NCBI GenBank assembly: GCA_910587395.1
Contig: CAJULJ010000010.1
Location: 1 to 64,000 of the forward strand
Direction of reading: 5' to 3'
DNA: 64,000 bases
From: an uncultured Oscillospiraceae bacterium
GTDB taxonomy: Bacteria; Bacillota; Clostridia; Oscillospirales; Oscillospiraceae
The position numbers and the translations under genes are program-made. This document shows, one piece after another, positions 52,387 to 60,357 of this stretch. Below the pieces are notes generated by a model. The model saw nothing but the letters and a program-made list of their open reading frames with translations. It was not told the origin of the DNA and searched no databases. Position 1 is the first letter of the stretch. The number at the start of each line of letters is the position of its first letter.

Positions 52387-52890
52387 AGGTTTGATTCCTC
52401 CATGATATGATAAACGGTGTCCTTGATGTACCGTCCTGAGGTGACGGGGGCCACCTTCCCCGGCAGGGACAGCGCCCAGATCACCCGCACCCCCAGTGCG
52501 GCGGCGGCGTCCATATCCACTCCGCCGGGGCGGGAGGCCAGGTCAATGACCAGGGCCCGCTCTTTCAGCGCGGCCAATTCCTCCACCCCCAGCACCGGGG
52601 CAGGCACCGTGTTGAAAACGATGTCGTAGCTGCACAGCCAGTCGCTCAGCCCGTCCACGCCCTCGCTGCCCAGACCCATGCACTCGGCGGCGGCGCGCTG
52701 CTCATACCGCCGGGCGGACACCCACACCCGCGCCCCCAGGGAGCGCAGCCGCGGAGCCAGCGTTCGGCCCAGCCGTCCGAAGCCCACCACCAGAACCCGC
52801 GCGTCGTGGAGGGTGATGGGCAGCTCCTCCATAGCGATTTGGATCGCGCCCTCGGCGGTGGGTAGGGCGTTAGCGGTAGGGTAACGCAAA
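52383..52890 (-). pseudogene. dpaA: dpaA 3' fragment, interrupted by mobile element A
   Basis: Dipicolinate synthase subunit A is normally ~290-300 aa. Here only the last ~165 residues match: ANALPTAEGAIQIAMEE, the NAD-site LHDARVLVVGFGRLGRTLAPRLRSLGARVWVSAR, DIVFNTVPAPVLGVEEL, IDLASRPGGVD, and LPGKVAPVTSGRYIKDT. The open frame continues to 53042, but the residues upstream of about RYPTANALP are unrelated and run antisense-frame through the next gene. The N-terminal ~120 residues are therefore missing, cut near 52870-52890. The remaining part has no frameshift or stop, consistent with a gene kept functional by excision or with a recent insertion. Confidence 0.85.
52867..52887. other. Candidate attachment site at dpaA junction
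   Basis: Inverted repeat GCGTTA-gcggtaggg-TAACGC exactly where DpaA homology ends. A direct repeat GGTAGGG (52861-52867 and 52875-52881) is also present. Large-serine-recombinase att sites are imperfect dyads around a dinucleotide core, so this fits; it is not proof. Confidence 0.45.
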
Positions 52891-52959
52891 AAAGAGAGAC
52901 GGCTGGTTTGCAGCCGCCCCTTTTTATCCTTCAAAAAGCTTTGATTTCCAATATCAATC

Positions 52960-53460
52960 TCATCTACAAACGCCCGATTGCTGCATTGGGGCGGAAACTG
53001 CATGATTAAGCCACCCATCCTGATATGTCCCCACATAAACATAAACAGGGATGGAGAGCCGTTCTAAATACCGCTCCATCAGCGGGCGAACCTCTTCCCA
53101 GTCCAGCCCGCCGTTTCCGCAGCCCAGCCGGGGAAACGCGATGGAGGTGATTCCCTTTTCCACATAGGTGTCCGCGAATTTTTGCAACCCCGTCTCGATG
53201 TATTCCAGCTTAGAGGGATTCCGCCAATGCTTTTTCGTGGGAAACATGAGCACCCATTTTTCCGGTCCCTTCCAGAGCAGGAGCTTTCCGATTTCCAACT
53301 GTTTTTCATCGCATACCCGCTCGTAGCTCTTGAACATCGCAGGGTAGCGCTTTTTAAACTCCAGCGCAACGCCCTTTCCCATCACCCCTACAGTGTTCAC
53401 CGTATTGACCAGCACTTGCGCCGGACTGCTGAATATATCGCCTTTCAAATAGGTAATCAT
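52960..53460 (-). CDS. DarG-type macrodomain protein, orphan
   Basis: 166 aa from ATG 53460 (GAGGTG 6 nt upstream; several ATGs precede). Macrodomain residues: MITYLKGDIFSSPAQVLVNTVNTVGVMGKGVALEFKKRYP, MFPTKKHWRNPSKLEYIETGLQKF, ITSIAFPRLGCGNGGLDWEEV. This matches the DNA ADP-ribosyl-glycohydrolase domain of DarG, the antitoxin of DarTG. No DarT toxin and no DarG C-terminal DarT-binding domain are present, so it may protect against foreign DarT or phage. Transcribed from a repeat-type promoter shared with mntA. Confidence 0.85.
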   Translation of the reverse strand: MITYLKGDIFSSPAQVLVNTVNTVGVMGKGVALEFKKRYPAMFKSYERVCDEKQLEIGKLLLWKGPEKWVLMFPTKKHWRNPSKLEYIETGLQKFADTYVEKGITSIAFPRLGCGNGGLDWEEVRPLMERYLERLSIPVYVYVGTYQDGWLNHAVSAPMQQSGVCR

Positions 53461-53490
53461 CACCATCACCTCAAACACGCATTATCAATA

Positions 53491-53537
53491 TTTAGTATAA
53501 CACAGCAGAAAGAAAAGTAAAAGACAAATCGAACTGA
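53491..53537 (-). repeat. 47-bp promoter repeat, copy 1
   Basis: About 42 of 47 bases match 54534-54580. On the minus strand it contains TATACT with TTTACT 16 bp upstream, so both copies probably drive the adjacent cargo genes. Confidence 0.75.
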
Positions 53538-53627
53538 GGCTCGAAGGATTTCACTTTCCTGTATATCTTTTTGAGTGCCTGTCAAGCCAACCAAGCAGGA
53601 CAGGAAAAATTTTGCGCAGGATTTTTG

Positions 53628-53692
53628 AGTTTCTGTACTATACTGCAAAAACTTTCTTCTTTTTATAGTTTCTGCACTACAGTGCAAAAACT
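53628..53692. repeat. Two 26-bp palindromic repeats
   Basis: Copies at 53628-53653 and 53667-53692 agree at 23 of 26 positions, are each near-palindromic (core GCACTACAGTGC in copy 2), and are spaced 39 bp apart; a half-copy lies at 53708-53720. Possible operators or partition-type sites. The rest of 53540-53720 has no gene that I trust, although an 83-codon frame (53466-53717) runs through it. Confidence 0.65.
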
Positions 53693-53723
53693 TTTCTTTT
53701 TTCGACAATTTTTGCACTGAGCA

Positions 53724-53811
53724 AACCCCCGGCCTCCCCTCTCAGGAGACCGGGGGTTCTATCTCCGTCTGACACGGCTGCACCACCTCCCACCGCTGGA
53801 GGGGAGGTGTT
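53724..53811 (-). pseudogene. Remnant of a second recombinase 3' end plus terminator
   Basis: The minus strand encodes QRWEVV from 20 bases identical to the 3' end of the 54654 recombinase (53785-53804 versus 54657-54676), followed, as there, by a hairpin aacccccgg/ccgggggtt (53724-53758). This looks like a duplicated recombinase tail that marks a former insertion of cargo. Confidence 0.55.
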
Positions 53812-53815
53812 ACAG

Positions 53816-54217
53816 CTATGACCGGCCAGCTGTAGAATACCGTTTCACAATTTCCCGCTCCATGCGCTGGAACGCAGGGATATAGGCGTCAATAATCGTC
53901 AGCGCCAATCTCCGGGCGGCGTTTCCATCGTATATATGGCTCATATTATTGCGGTCACGGAGCATGGCGATCCAAACGTCCTCATCCACAAAGTCATAGA
54001 CCTGGAACGCCGTCTTCAAAATCTCCCGGGGAGAGCCGGACCGGGCCTCGCTCCGTCCCTCGTATTGAAGCAACTCCTTGAGCACCTTCCACCCCAGCTC
54101 GAATTGAATCATAAATTTGTCGATGATTCCGCCTATGACAAACTCATTTTCCAGGTCCTGCTGGCCCGCCGTTGACAGAACTTCCAGATTGGCCCGGTAA
54201 TGGTCAAGCTTTTTCAT
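53816..54217 (-). CDS. HepT-like / HI0074-family partner of nucleotidyltransferase
   Basis: 133 aa helical protein MKKLDHYRANLEVL... with IDKFMIQFELGWKVLKELL and the R-x-N-x-x-S-H motif RDRNNMSHIYD. Matches nucleotidyltransferase substrate-binding proteins of the HI0074 type. In MntA-HepT systems HepT is an RNase toxin neutralised by AMPylation; this protein could be such a toxin. Overlaps mntA by 14 bp. Confidence 0.85.
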   Translation of the reverse strand: MKKLDHYRANLEVLSTAGQQDLENEFVIGGIIDKFMIQFELGWKVLKELLQYEGRSEARSGSPREILKTAFQVYDFVDEDVWIAMLRDRNNMSHIYDGNAARRLALTIIDAYIPAFQRMEREIVKRYSTAGRS

Positions 54218-54500
54218 AGAGAACCCGTCCCTCCTTTTGAATCGAAGCCAGCAGGTCTGGAGAGACATCCTGGCCCATGTCCACCACATCATACTTCAAC
54301 AGAGTGGAGGTCTCCTCGTCAATGTCCGTCGCGAACCGTGCGACGCTGCCGCCCCATACCGCCAGATCAATGTCGCTGGCCCGGTGGTGATCCCCCCTGG
54401 CGCGGGAGCCGAACAGCACCACTTTGTCCAGCTGATGCCGCTGCGCAAACCGGCAGATTTCCCTCTGCACCTGCTCTTTGATCCCGGTTCCGGCCAGCAT
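54204..54500 (-). CDS. MntA-like minimal nucleotidyltransferase
   Basis: 98 aa from ATG 54500 (GAGGTGG upstream). Single nucleotidyltransferase domain with the GS-x10-D-x-D catalytic motif (GSRARGDHHRASDIDLAV) and a third acidic residue in LLKYDVVDMG. Pairs with the overlapping HepT-like gene as a likely toxin-antitoxin or defence module. Confidence 0.88.
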   Translation of the reverse strand: MLAGTGIKEQVQREICRFAQRHQLDKVVLFGSRARGDHHRASDIDLAVWGGSVARFATDIDEETSTLLKYDVVDMGQDVSPDLLASIQKEGRVLYEKA

Positions 54501-54533
54501 ATATCCCACCTCTTTTAAAAAGCACATCTGTAG

Positions 54534-54580
54534 TTTAGTATAGCACAGCAGAGAAAAAAGTAAAAGGCAAATCGAACCGA
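54534..54580 (-). repeat. 47-bp promoter repeat, copy 2
   Basis: Copy of 53491-53537 in front of mntA; contains TATACT. Downstream of the recombinase terminator (arms aacccc/ggggtt, 54610-54646, T-tract on minus strand). Confidence 0.75.
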
Positions 54581-54653
54581 CGCATGGGAGAATTTTATTT
54601 TCCCGGGTGAAAAACCCCAGCTCCTGAACACAACAGGGCCGGGGTTCCTACGC

Positions 54654-56126
54654 TCACACCACCTCCCACCGCTGGATGGTAGTGGTGTACTCCTCCCGTT
54701 TGCCGCTGGTGGTGTACCAGATGCGGAAGGTTCCAGGCACAAACTTCACCCGCACGTCTATGTAGTCCTCAAACACCGTGACGCTCTCAATGACCTCCCG
54801 ATAGACCTCCTCCGAGCCGTTCAGCCCCGCCCGGATGGTGCGCACAATATCCTCCAGCCCCGTTTTTTGACTCTCCAGAGTTCGGGCCGCCTCCGTAATT
54901 GCCAGGAGTTCCCGGTCGATGGCCGCCAGCTCCCGGTCATACCGTGAGCGCATGGTTTGCAGCTCTCCATCGGAGATTGTCCCGCTGAGAAAGGCGTCCA
55001 GGGCGTTTTCCCGCTTGCGCTCAATGGCCGTCCGTTTGGCTTGGAGGCGGTCTGCGCTCCCGCCGTCATCCGGGGCGCTTTGCAGCTTTTGGATGTCCGC
55101 CAGCAGCTCGGCCACGATGGCGTCGCTGTCCAGCTCCAGCTGCCCCAGCACGAAGCCCACAATGGCGGACAGGCTCTTGTTGTTCACCATCCGCATATTG
55201 CAGCCCACGGCCTCCCCCTGGCTGTCCCGCTTCCAGTTCCCATAATGCACCCGGCTGTGACAGCCCCAGGCCATGTACAGATCCCCGTTGGGCCGCTTCC
55301 GCTTACGCAGGGTGAAGCGGCTTCCACAGTTTCCGCAGTGGATTTTCCCGGAACACCAGTAGCGGTTGGAATATTTGGACTTGTCCCCCTGCTTGGCGCT
55401 GCGCAGGGCAAGCTCCCGCTGGGTAGCGTCCCAGGTCTCCCGGTCTATGATGGCCTCGTGGTGATCCCGAAGCAGGATCTGCTTCTCCTGGCCCCGGTTG
55501 GGAACCTTCTTGTGGTCGAGATAATCAGGGGTGATGTTCTTCTTTTGGAGCAGATCGCCCACGTGCTTCTCGTTGCGTAAAATGCGCAGGATCATCACAG
55601 CGGACCACTTCCCCGTGGCGGTCTTGGGCGGGTCAATCCCGGCCTCGTACAGCTCCCGGGCGATGACATGGGTGCCCTTTCCCTCGTTGAGAAACTTATG
55701 GTAAATGAGGCGCACCACCTGGGCCTCCTCCGGCTTGACGAACAGCTGCCCGCCTCGGGTGTCGAAACCGTAGGTGGAGTTGTTGCCAAACACCACCCCC
55801 GCCTCCATGCGGCGAAGCTGGCCCCACTTCACCCGCTGGGAGGTCTTGCGGGACTCCTCCTGAGCCATGGTGGCCATCATGGTCAGGAACACTTCTCCCT
55901 CGTTGTCTCTGGTGTCAATGTTGTCATTGATGAAGATGACCCCCACGCCCAGGCTTTTCAGTTTCCGGGTGTATTCCAGGGTGTCCACGGTGTTTCGGGC
56001 GAAACGGGACACCTCCTTGGTGAGGATCAGATCCAGCCCGCCTGTCTCGGCCTGGGCGATCATGCGGTTGAACTCATCCCGCTTGCGGGTGCTGGTGCCG
56101 GAGATGCCCTCGTCAGCCAATGTCAA
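54654..56126 (-). pseudogene. Large serine recombinase of element A, 5'-truncated
   Basis: 490 residues remain. They begin TLADEGISGTSTRKRDEFNRMIAQAE, i.e. after the first ~60-70 residues of the resolvase domain, so the catalytic Y-x-R-x-S segment is gone. The rest is intact: LTKEVSRFARNTVDTLEYTR, the recombinase domain, zinc ribbon (CGNCGSRF...CHSRVH), coiled-coil and C-terminal region (VRVKFVPGTFRIWYTT, ending QRWEVV). No internal stops. It was probably the integrase of element A; the 5' end should lie beyond element B. Confidence 0.85.
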
Positions 56127-56141
56127 GCACGGACTAATAGA

Positions 56142-56157
56142 AATTTGTAAACAAATT
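56142..56157. other. Palindrome at left end of element B
   Basis: AATTTG-taaa-CAAATT, about 20-30 bp inside the point where recombinase homology is lost; candidate half of an attachment site. Confidence 0.4.
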
Positions 56158-56233
56158 GTGAACCATGTCGAAACAATCCTGCATTGGAAAGGACAACCCG
56201 CAGATACTTCTTTTTATTCCGCTACCAGAGGTT

Positions 56234-56554
56234 CTATTCCTTCTCCAAGTCAAACCCATCCATGTTGCCGTCAAGGATATTGTTAAATGCCGTATGGCCT
56301 CTCTCACAAATGTCCGCCAGATTGCCGCTGTTGGCAAAGTCGGTGTCATGCGTGAGCATCTGCAACAAGCGGAGGGTATCGAATACCGCCCGCTTGAAAT
56401 GGTACTCCATCTCATGCTGGTATAACCAGCGCAAAGCGCCGCTTCTGCCCTTCATACGCTCATTGGCGTCCACCGCCAGACTGAGCGAGGCAAGGATGCC
56501 GCAGGCCCTTTCCTGATACCAGCCTTTTGGGGTATCCGCAAATTTCAAATTCAT
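56234..56554 (-). CDS. Hypothetical protein of element B
   Basis: 106 aa, MNLKFADTPKGWYQERACGILASLSLAVDANERM..., all-helical looking, no recognised domain. Good ribosome site (GGAGGG). Last gene before the element end and separated by a hairpin from the recombinase operon. Could be an excision-directionality factor by position only. Confidence 0.65.
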   Translation of the reverse strand: MNLKFADTPKGWYQERACGILASLSLAVDANERMKGRSGALRWLYQHEMEYHFKRAVFDTLRLLQMLTHDTDFANSGNLADICERGHTAFNNILDGNMDGFDLEKE

Positions 56555-56584
56555 AACGTGTTCCCTCCGATGTTTGAATAAAAG

Positions 56585-56645
56585 ATCAGGGCTTTCCCAT
56601 CTGAATTTATCAGATAGAAAAGCCCTGATTTTTTACTGTATCGTG
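56585..56645. terminator. Terminator of recombinase operon
   Basis: Arms atcagggcttt / aaagccctgat with an inner atctga/tcagat stem; T-tract on plus, moderately T-rich tail on minus. Confidence 0.75.
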
Positions 56646-56651
56646 CCGCCG

Positions 56652-57044
56652 CTAACGCACCCTATCCAGCGAAATGCCGCTTTCTTTCATCAGCGTCAGC
56701 AGTATCTCTGTACTGGTCTGCGGTATCGTGCCATCGGCACATACCACTTCAACAAACTGATCCTCCAGCCAGCGCAAATAGGCGTCCACGTCGGTCACAT
56801 CCCGCCCCAGGCGGGAGAGGTTCGCCACCAGCAGAAAGTCAATCTCACCAGCGGCCACCGCGCTGGAAACCTCGGCCAGACCTCTGCGGGAGAAGTCCAG
56901 CCCGCTGGCCTGTTCAACGGTGATCCCTGCGATCTCAAAGCCCTGCTTTTCGGCGTATGCCTCCAAACTGGCCTGCTGCGCCGCCAGCGCAAAGGCGTCA
57001 GGGTACGCAACCCTGCAATAAATCCAAGCTCTCTTATGTTCCAT
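56652..57044 (-). CDS. Small resolvase-domain protein lacking catalytic serine
   Basis: 130 aa covering only a serine-resolvase N-terminal domain: AWIYCRVAYPD, AAQQASLEAYAEKQGFEIAG, FLLVANLSRLGRDVTDVDAYL. In the motif Y-x-R-x-S the nucleophile position (residue 13) is Ala, so it cannot cut DNA by the normal mechanism. No DNA-binding domain follows. Overlaps the 540-aa recombinase by 11 bp. It could act as an accessory or regulatory subunit. Confidence 0.85.
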   Translation of the reverse strand: MEHKRAWIYCRVAYPDAFALAAQQASLEAYAEKQGFEIAGITVEQASGLDFSRRGLAEVSSAVAAGEIDFLLVANLSRLGRDVTDVDAYLRWLEDQFVEVVCADGTIPQTSTEILLTLMKESGISLDRVR

Positions 57045-58656
57045 CCTGCTGTTCTCCTTCCAAATCCAGCATCATTTTCGCGTATTCCTCCCGGTAGTTC
57101 CAGATGATTTCCAGCCGCCCACCGGGGCAGATATGGATTTCTCTTAAAATATCCGATAGGATTTCCTGCGTGATTTCCTTGATCTCCGCCTCAACATAGG
57201 GCCGGAAGCGGATAACAAATGGATTTTGCAGTTCTCCATCCTCGCCGGTATTCTCCAGCTTGGCCTCCCATCCGGCAAGCTGCTCAGAGGCCGCGTCCCG
57301 CTTTTGGATGGCGGCGGCTTTGGCGGTAAGATACTCCGCCCTGCTGATCTCCCCCACCCCAAAGGAGGTATAGAGGTCCTTGATCTGCCGCTCCAGCTTA
57401 CCGTGGGCCTCCCGCAGAGCGGCGATGTTCTTTCGCAAAGCAGCGGTATCTGTTTTCTTGCGCCGGTGGCGTTCCTCCCAAATGCGGGCCATTTCCACCG
57501 CGGCCATAGCCTGGACATGAAGCCCATCCAGAATGGCCTCCAGAATATCCGCTTCGGGTACTCGCTCAGACGGGCAGGTAAAGGCATCGCTGACACGGTT
57601 GGTACGGCAGTAGTAAACGGGGTGCTTTGCCCTTGAGCGGGTCATGGCGTAGCCGCACACGCCGCACCGGACCTTGTGCCGCAGTACCCACTCGCCCAAG
57701 TTGATGCCGTCCCGCTCCATGAACTCCCGCATGGCAAGCTGGGCCTTGTCAAATTCCTCCTGGGTCACAATGCCGTCATGGGTTCCCGATGCGGTGATCC
57801 ACTCCGCTTTGCTGACCTTCACCGTATGATGGTGCCCGACCTGATCCCGCATCCGCTTCCCGTATACGTTGGTTCCGATATACCGCTCATCCCGCAGGAT
57901 TTTACCAATGGCGTTCCTTGTCCAGATGTTTTCCTCTTGAACGCTGGGCCAGCTTGTCCGGGAACAGCCCGCCGCCCGCTTATAAAGCATGGGTGTGGGG
58001 ACGGCCTCGCTGTTCAGCCTCTTGGCGATCTGTTCAGCCGGGTGGCCGCTGCCCATCATCCGAAAGATGCGGCGCACTGTCTCTGCCGCTGGTGGGTCAA
58101 TTAAAAGGTGGTTTTTGTCCTCTGGGTCCTTGATGTAGCCATAGGGCGCAAACGGCGATAGGAAGTCCCCCCGCTGGGCACGGAACCGCTTCGCTTTCCG
58201 CACCTTCCGGGAGAGGTCACGGCTGTAAAAGTCGTACAGAAGGGTCTTAAAGGAGGTGTCCAGACTGTCCACATCCATAGGCCGGATGCTGTCATAGCCG
58301 TCATTGACGGCGATAAACCGAACTCCCAGGAAGGGAAACACGCTGGAAATATAACTGCCTACCGTGAGATAATCACGGCCAAAGCGGGACAGGTCCTTGA
58401 CTACGATACACTGGATTTTCCCCGCCCGCGCCTGGGCGATCATCTCCTGGACGGCGGGCCGCTCAAAGTTTTTGCCGCTCCAGCCATCATCGCAGAACTC
58501 AATGATATTGGTTCCTGCCAGCTCCGGCATCCGGCTGATAAAGGCATCCAGCAAATCCCGCTGATTGGCGATGCTGTTGGATTCCAGCTTCCCGCCCTGG
58601 CGCAGATCATCGTCCTCGGAGGACAGCCGCACATATTTTGCGGTGGTAGCCATCAT
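57034..58656 (-). CDS. Large serine recombinase, third of three
   Basis: 540 aa. Resolvase domain with catalytic Ser12 in AKYVRLSSED and VVKDLSRFGRDYLTVGSYI. Recombinase domain (APYGYIKDPEDKNHLLIDPPAAETVRRIF), zinc ribbon (RCGVCGYAM...YYCRTN), coiled-coil, and C-terminal tail EIIWNYREEYAKM. Start overlaps the previous stop (ATGA). Intact. Confidence 0.95.
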   Translation of the reverse strand: MMATTAKYVRLSSEDDDLRQGGKLESNSIANQRDLLDAFISRMPELAGTNIIEFCDDGWSGKNFERPAVQEMIAQARAGKIQCIVVKDLSRFGRDYLTVGSYISSVFPFLGVRFIAVNDGYDSIRPMDVDSLDTSFKTLLYDFYSRDLSRKVRKAKRFRAQRGDFLSPFAPYGYIKDPEDKNHLLIDPPAAETVRRIFRMMGSGHPAEQIAKRLNSEAVPTPMLYKRAAGCSRTSWPSVQEENIWTRNAIGKILRDERYIGTNVYGKRMRDQVGHHHTVKVSKAEWITASGTHDGIVTQEEFDKAQLAMREFMERDGINLGEWVLRHKVRCGVCGYAMTRSRAKHPVYYCRTNRVSDAFTCPSERVPEADILEAILDGLHVQAMAAVEMARIWEERHRRKKTDTAALRKNIAALREAHGKLERQIKDLYTSFGVGEISRAEYLTAKAAAIQKRDAASEQLAGWEAKLENTGEDGELQNPFVIRFRPYVEAEIKEITQEILSDILREIHICPGGRLEIIWNYREEYAKMMLDLEGEQQDGT

Positions 58657-60356
58657 GCGGGCACCGCCTCTCCCTCGGCCTCCAGAAGCCGGAGCAGGGC
58701 GCGGTATTCATCCCGGTAGCGCAGGGTGATGTAGATACGGTTATCCGCGTCCACCTCCACACGGTCAATCAGCGCATGGGCCATATCCTCCGTCAATTCC
58801 GTATCTGCCCGGAACCGTCCGCAGGTGGTCAGCCACGGATTTTCAACTGTCTGCTGCCGTTCGTCCTGCCGCTGGCGTTCCAATGCCTCCAGCCGCTTCT
58901 CTGCCGCCTCTCCATCTGCCTGATACTGCTGGCGCAGCTCCGTATATTCCCGCTCCGTCAACAGCTTGTCATGGTAGTTTTGAAACAGACTGTCATAGAG
59001 CCTGTTAGCCCGTTCCACCGCCTGCCTCGCGGCGGCGATCTCACGCTTCAAAGTGTCCTCCCGGCTGAGAACCTTTGCGGAACGGCTATACGCCTGTGCC
59101 AGCTTTCCCATTTTACCAGCCAGAGCGATCTCCTGCCGCAGTGTATCCCACAGGATTTCCTTCAGCTTTTCCTCGTGGAGATATTTCTTCGGGCAGGAGG
59201 CCAAATCCGCCGTGTGGGACGGGCAGATGTAGACATAGTAGCGGTTTGTCCCCTTGTTGGTAACGGATTTATACCGCACCAGAGGCCGTTTGCAGTCCGC
59301 ACAGAAAATCAGTCCCCGGAGGATGTTGGGGGTCGTTCCCAGGTTGTCATACCGGCCTAACCGACCCTTGTAGGCGCTGTTGGCCTCCGCCGCCATTGTC
59401 TGAACCGCAAGGAAGGTTTCTTCGTCTATCAGCGGTTCATGGGTATTGCGGACGATCACCCACTCGGATTCCGGCACCTGATACGGTTTCCTGCCCTCGG
59501 TGAAGCCGGAACGCTTACGGCCCTGTACCATGTGGCCCAAGTAGACCTCGCTTGTCAGGACCTTCTTCACAGCGGCAACGCTCCAGCGGGAATTGGCGTA
59601 GGCTTCACACTTTGCCGTCCCTTTCAAGCAGAGATACCGGCCGGGGGAGGGGATTCCCCGCTCATTCAGCGTTCGGGCGATCTGCTGATAGCTGGTCCCC
59701 GTGAGCCGCAGGGCAAATATCTCACGCACCACTGGCGCGGTTTCCAAGTCCGGCTCAATGCGGTGGGGATCGCTGGCGCACTTCTGGTAGCCATAGGCCG
59801 CCCACGCACCGATGAACTCTCCCTTCTGCTGTTTCGTCACCAGGGCGGAACGGGACTTTCTGCCAATGTCCTTGCTGTAAACCTCGTTGATGATATTTTT
59901 CAGCGGCACAATATAGCCGTCCGCCGTCCGCTCGGCGGTCAGCGTGTCAAAGCTGTCGTTGACAGCGATAAACCGCACATCCAAAAAGGGAAAAATCCGC
60001 TCCAGATAGTTGCCCGTTTCCTTATAGTTGCGGCCAAACCGGGATAAATCCTTGACGATGATGCAATCGACTTTCCCGGAGCGCACATCGTCCATCAGCC
60101 GTTCAAAGTCGGGACGCTCAAAATTTGTCCCTGTCCGTCCGTTATCGCAGTAGAGGCCGCAAAACTGCATATCCTCCTGGGTCTCAATATAGCCCAAAAC
60201 AAGTTGCTTCTGCGCCTCTATGGTATCAGCACCGGGCTTGCCGCTGTCCTCTACCGACAGCCTGACATAACCAGCCGTCTGGTAAACCCGCGCTTTCGGG
60301 GCTTCCGGCGCGGGAACTGGCAGAATGGGGTTGACCTTGCGTTTTGTCCTTGCCAT
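58653..60356 (-). CDS. Large serine recombinase, second of three
   Basis: 567 aa from ATG 60356 (GGAAGGAGG upstream). A basic N-terminal extension (MARTKRKVNP...) precedes catalytic Ser34 in AGYVRLSVED. IIVKDLSRFGRNYKETGNYLERIFP, zinc ribbon (FCADCKRPL...YICPSH), coiled-coil, and C-terminal DNRIYITLRYRDEYRAL. Intact; starts 1 bp after the previous stop. Confidence 0.95.
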   Translation of the reverse strand: MARTKRKVNPILPVPAPEAPKARVYQTAGYVRLSVEDSGKPGADTIEAQKQLVLGYIETQEDMQFCGLYCDNGRTGTNFERPDFERLMDDVRSGKVDCIIVKDLSRFGRNYKETGNYLERIFPFLDVRFIAVNDSFDTLTAERTADGYIVPLKNIINEVYSKDIGRKSRSALVTKQQKGEFIGAWAAYGYQKCASDPHRIEPDLETAPVVREIFALRLTGTSYQQIARTLNERGIPSPGRYLCLKGTAKCEAYANSRWSVAAVKKVLTSEVYLGHMVQGRKRSGFTEGRKPYQVPESEWVIVRNTHEPLIDEETFLAVQTMAAEANSAYKGRLGRYDNLGTTPNILRGLIFCADCKRPLVRYKSVTNKGTNRYYVYICPSHTADLASCPKKYLHEEKLKEILWDTLRQEIALAGKMGKLAQAYSRSAKVLSREDTLKREIAAARQAVERANRLYDSLFQNYHDKLLTEREYTELRQQYQADGEAAEKRLEALERQRQDERQQTVENPWLTTCGRFRADTELTEDMAHALIDRVEVDADNRIYITLRYRDEYRALLRLLEAEGEAVPA

Positions 60357-60357
60357 G

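Noticed and set aside
52383..53042. dpaA frame read as an intact 219-aa gene
   Set aside because: Residues before ANALPTAEG do not match DpaA, overlap the macrodomain gene in another frame, and lack a ribosome site.
52960..53460. Complete DarTG toxin-antitoxin system
   Set aside because: No DarT gene on either strand nearby and no DarT-binding domain in the macrodomain protein.
53466..53717. 83-codon frame across the palindromic repeats
   Set aside because: It spans the promoter and repeats, has no ribosome site, and its sequence is explained by the repeats.
53628..53720. Possible CRISPR array
   Set aside because: Only two and a half copies, no cas genes, and repeats with unequal conservation.
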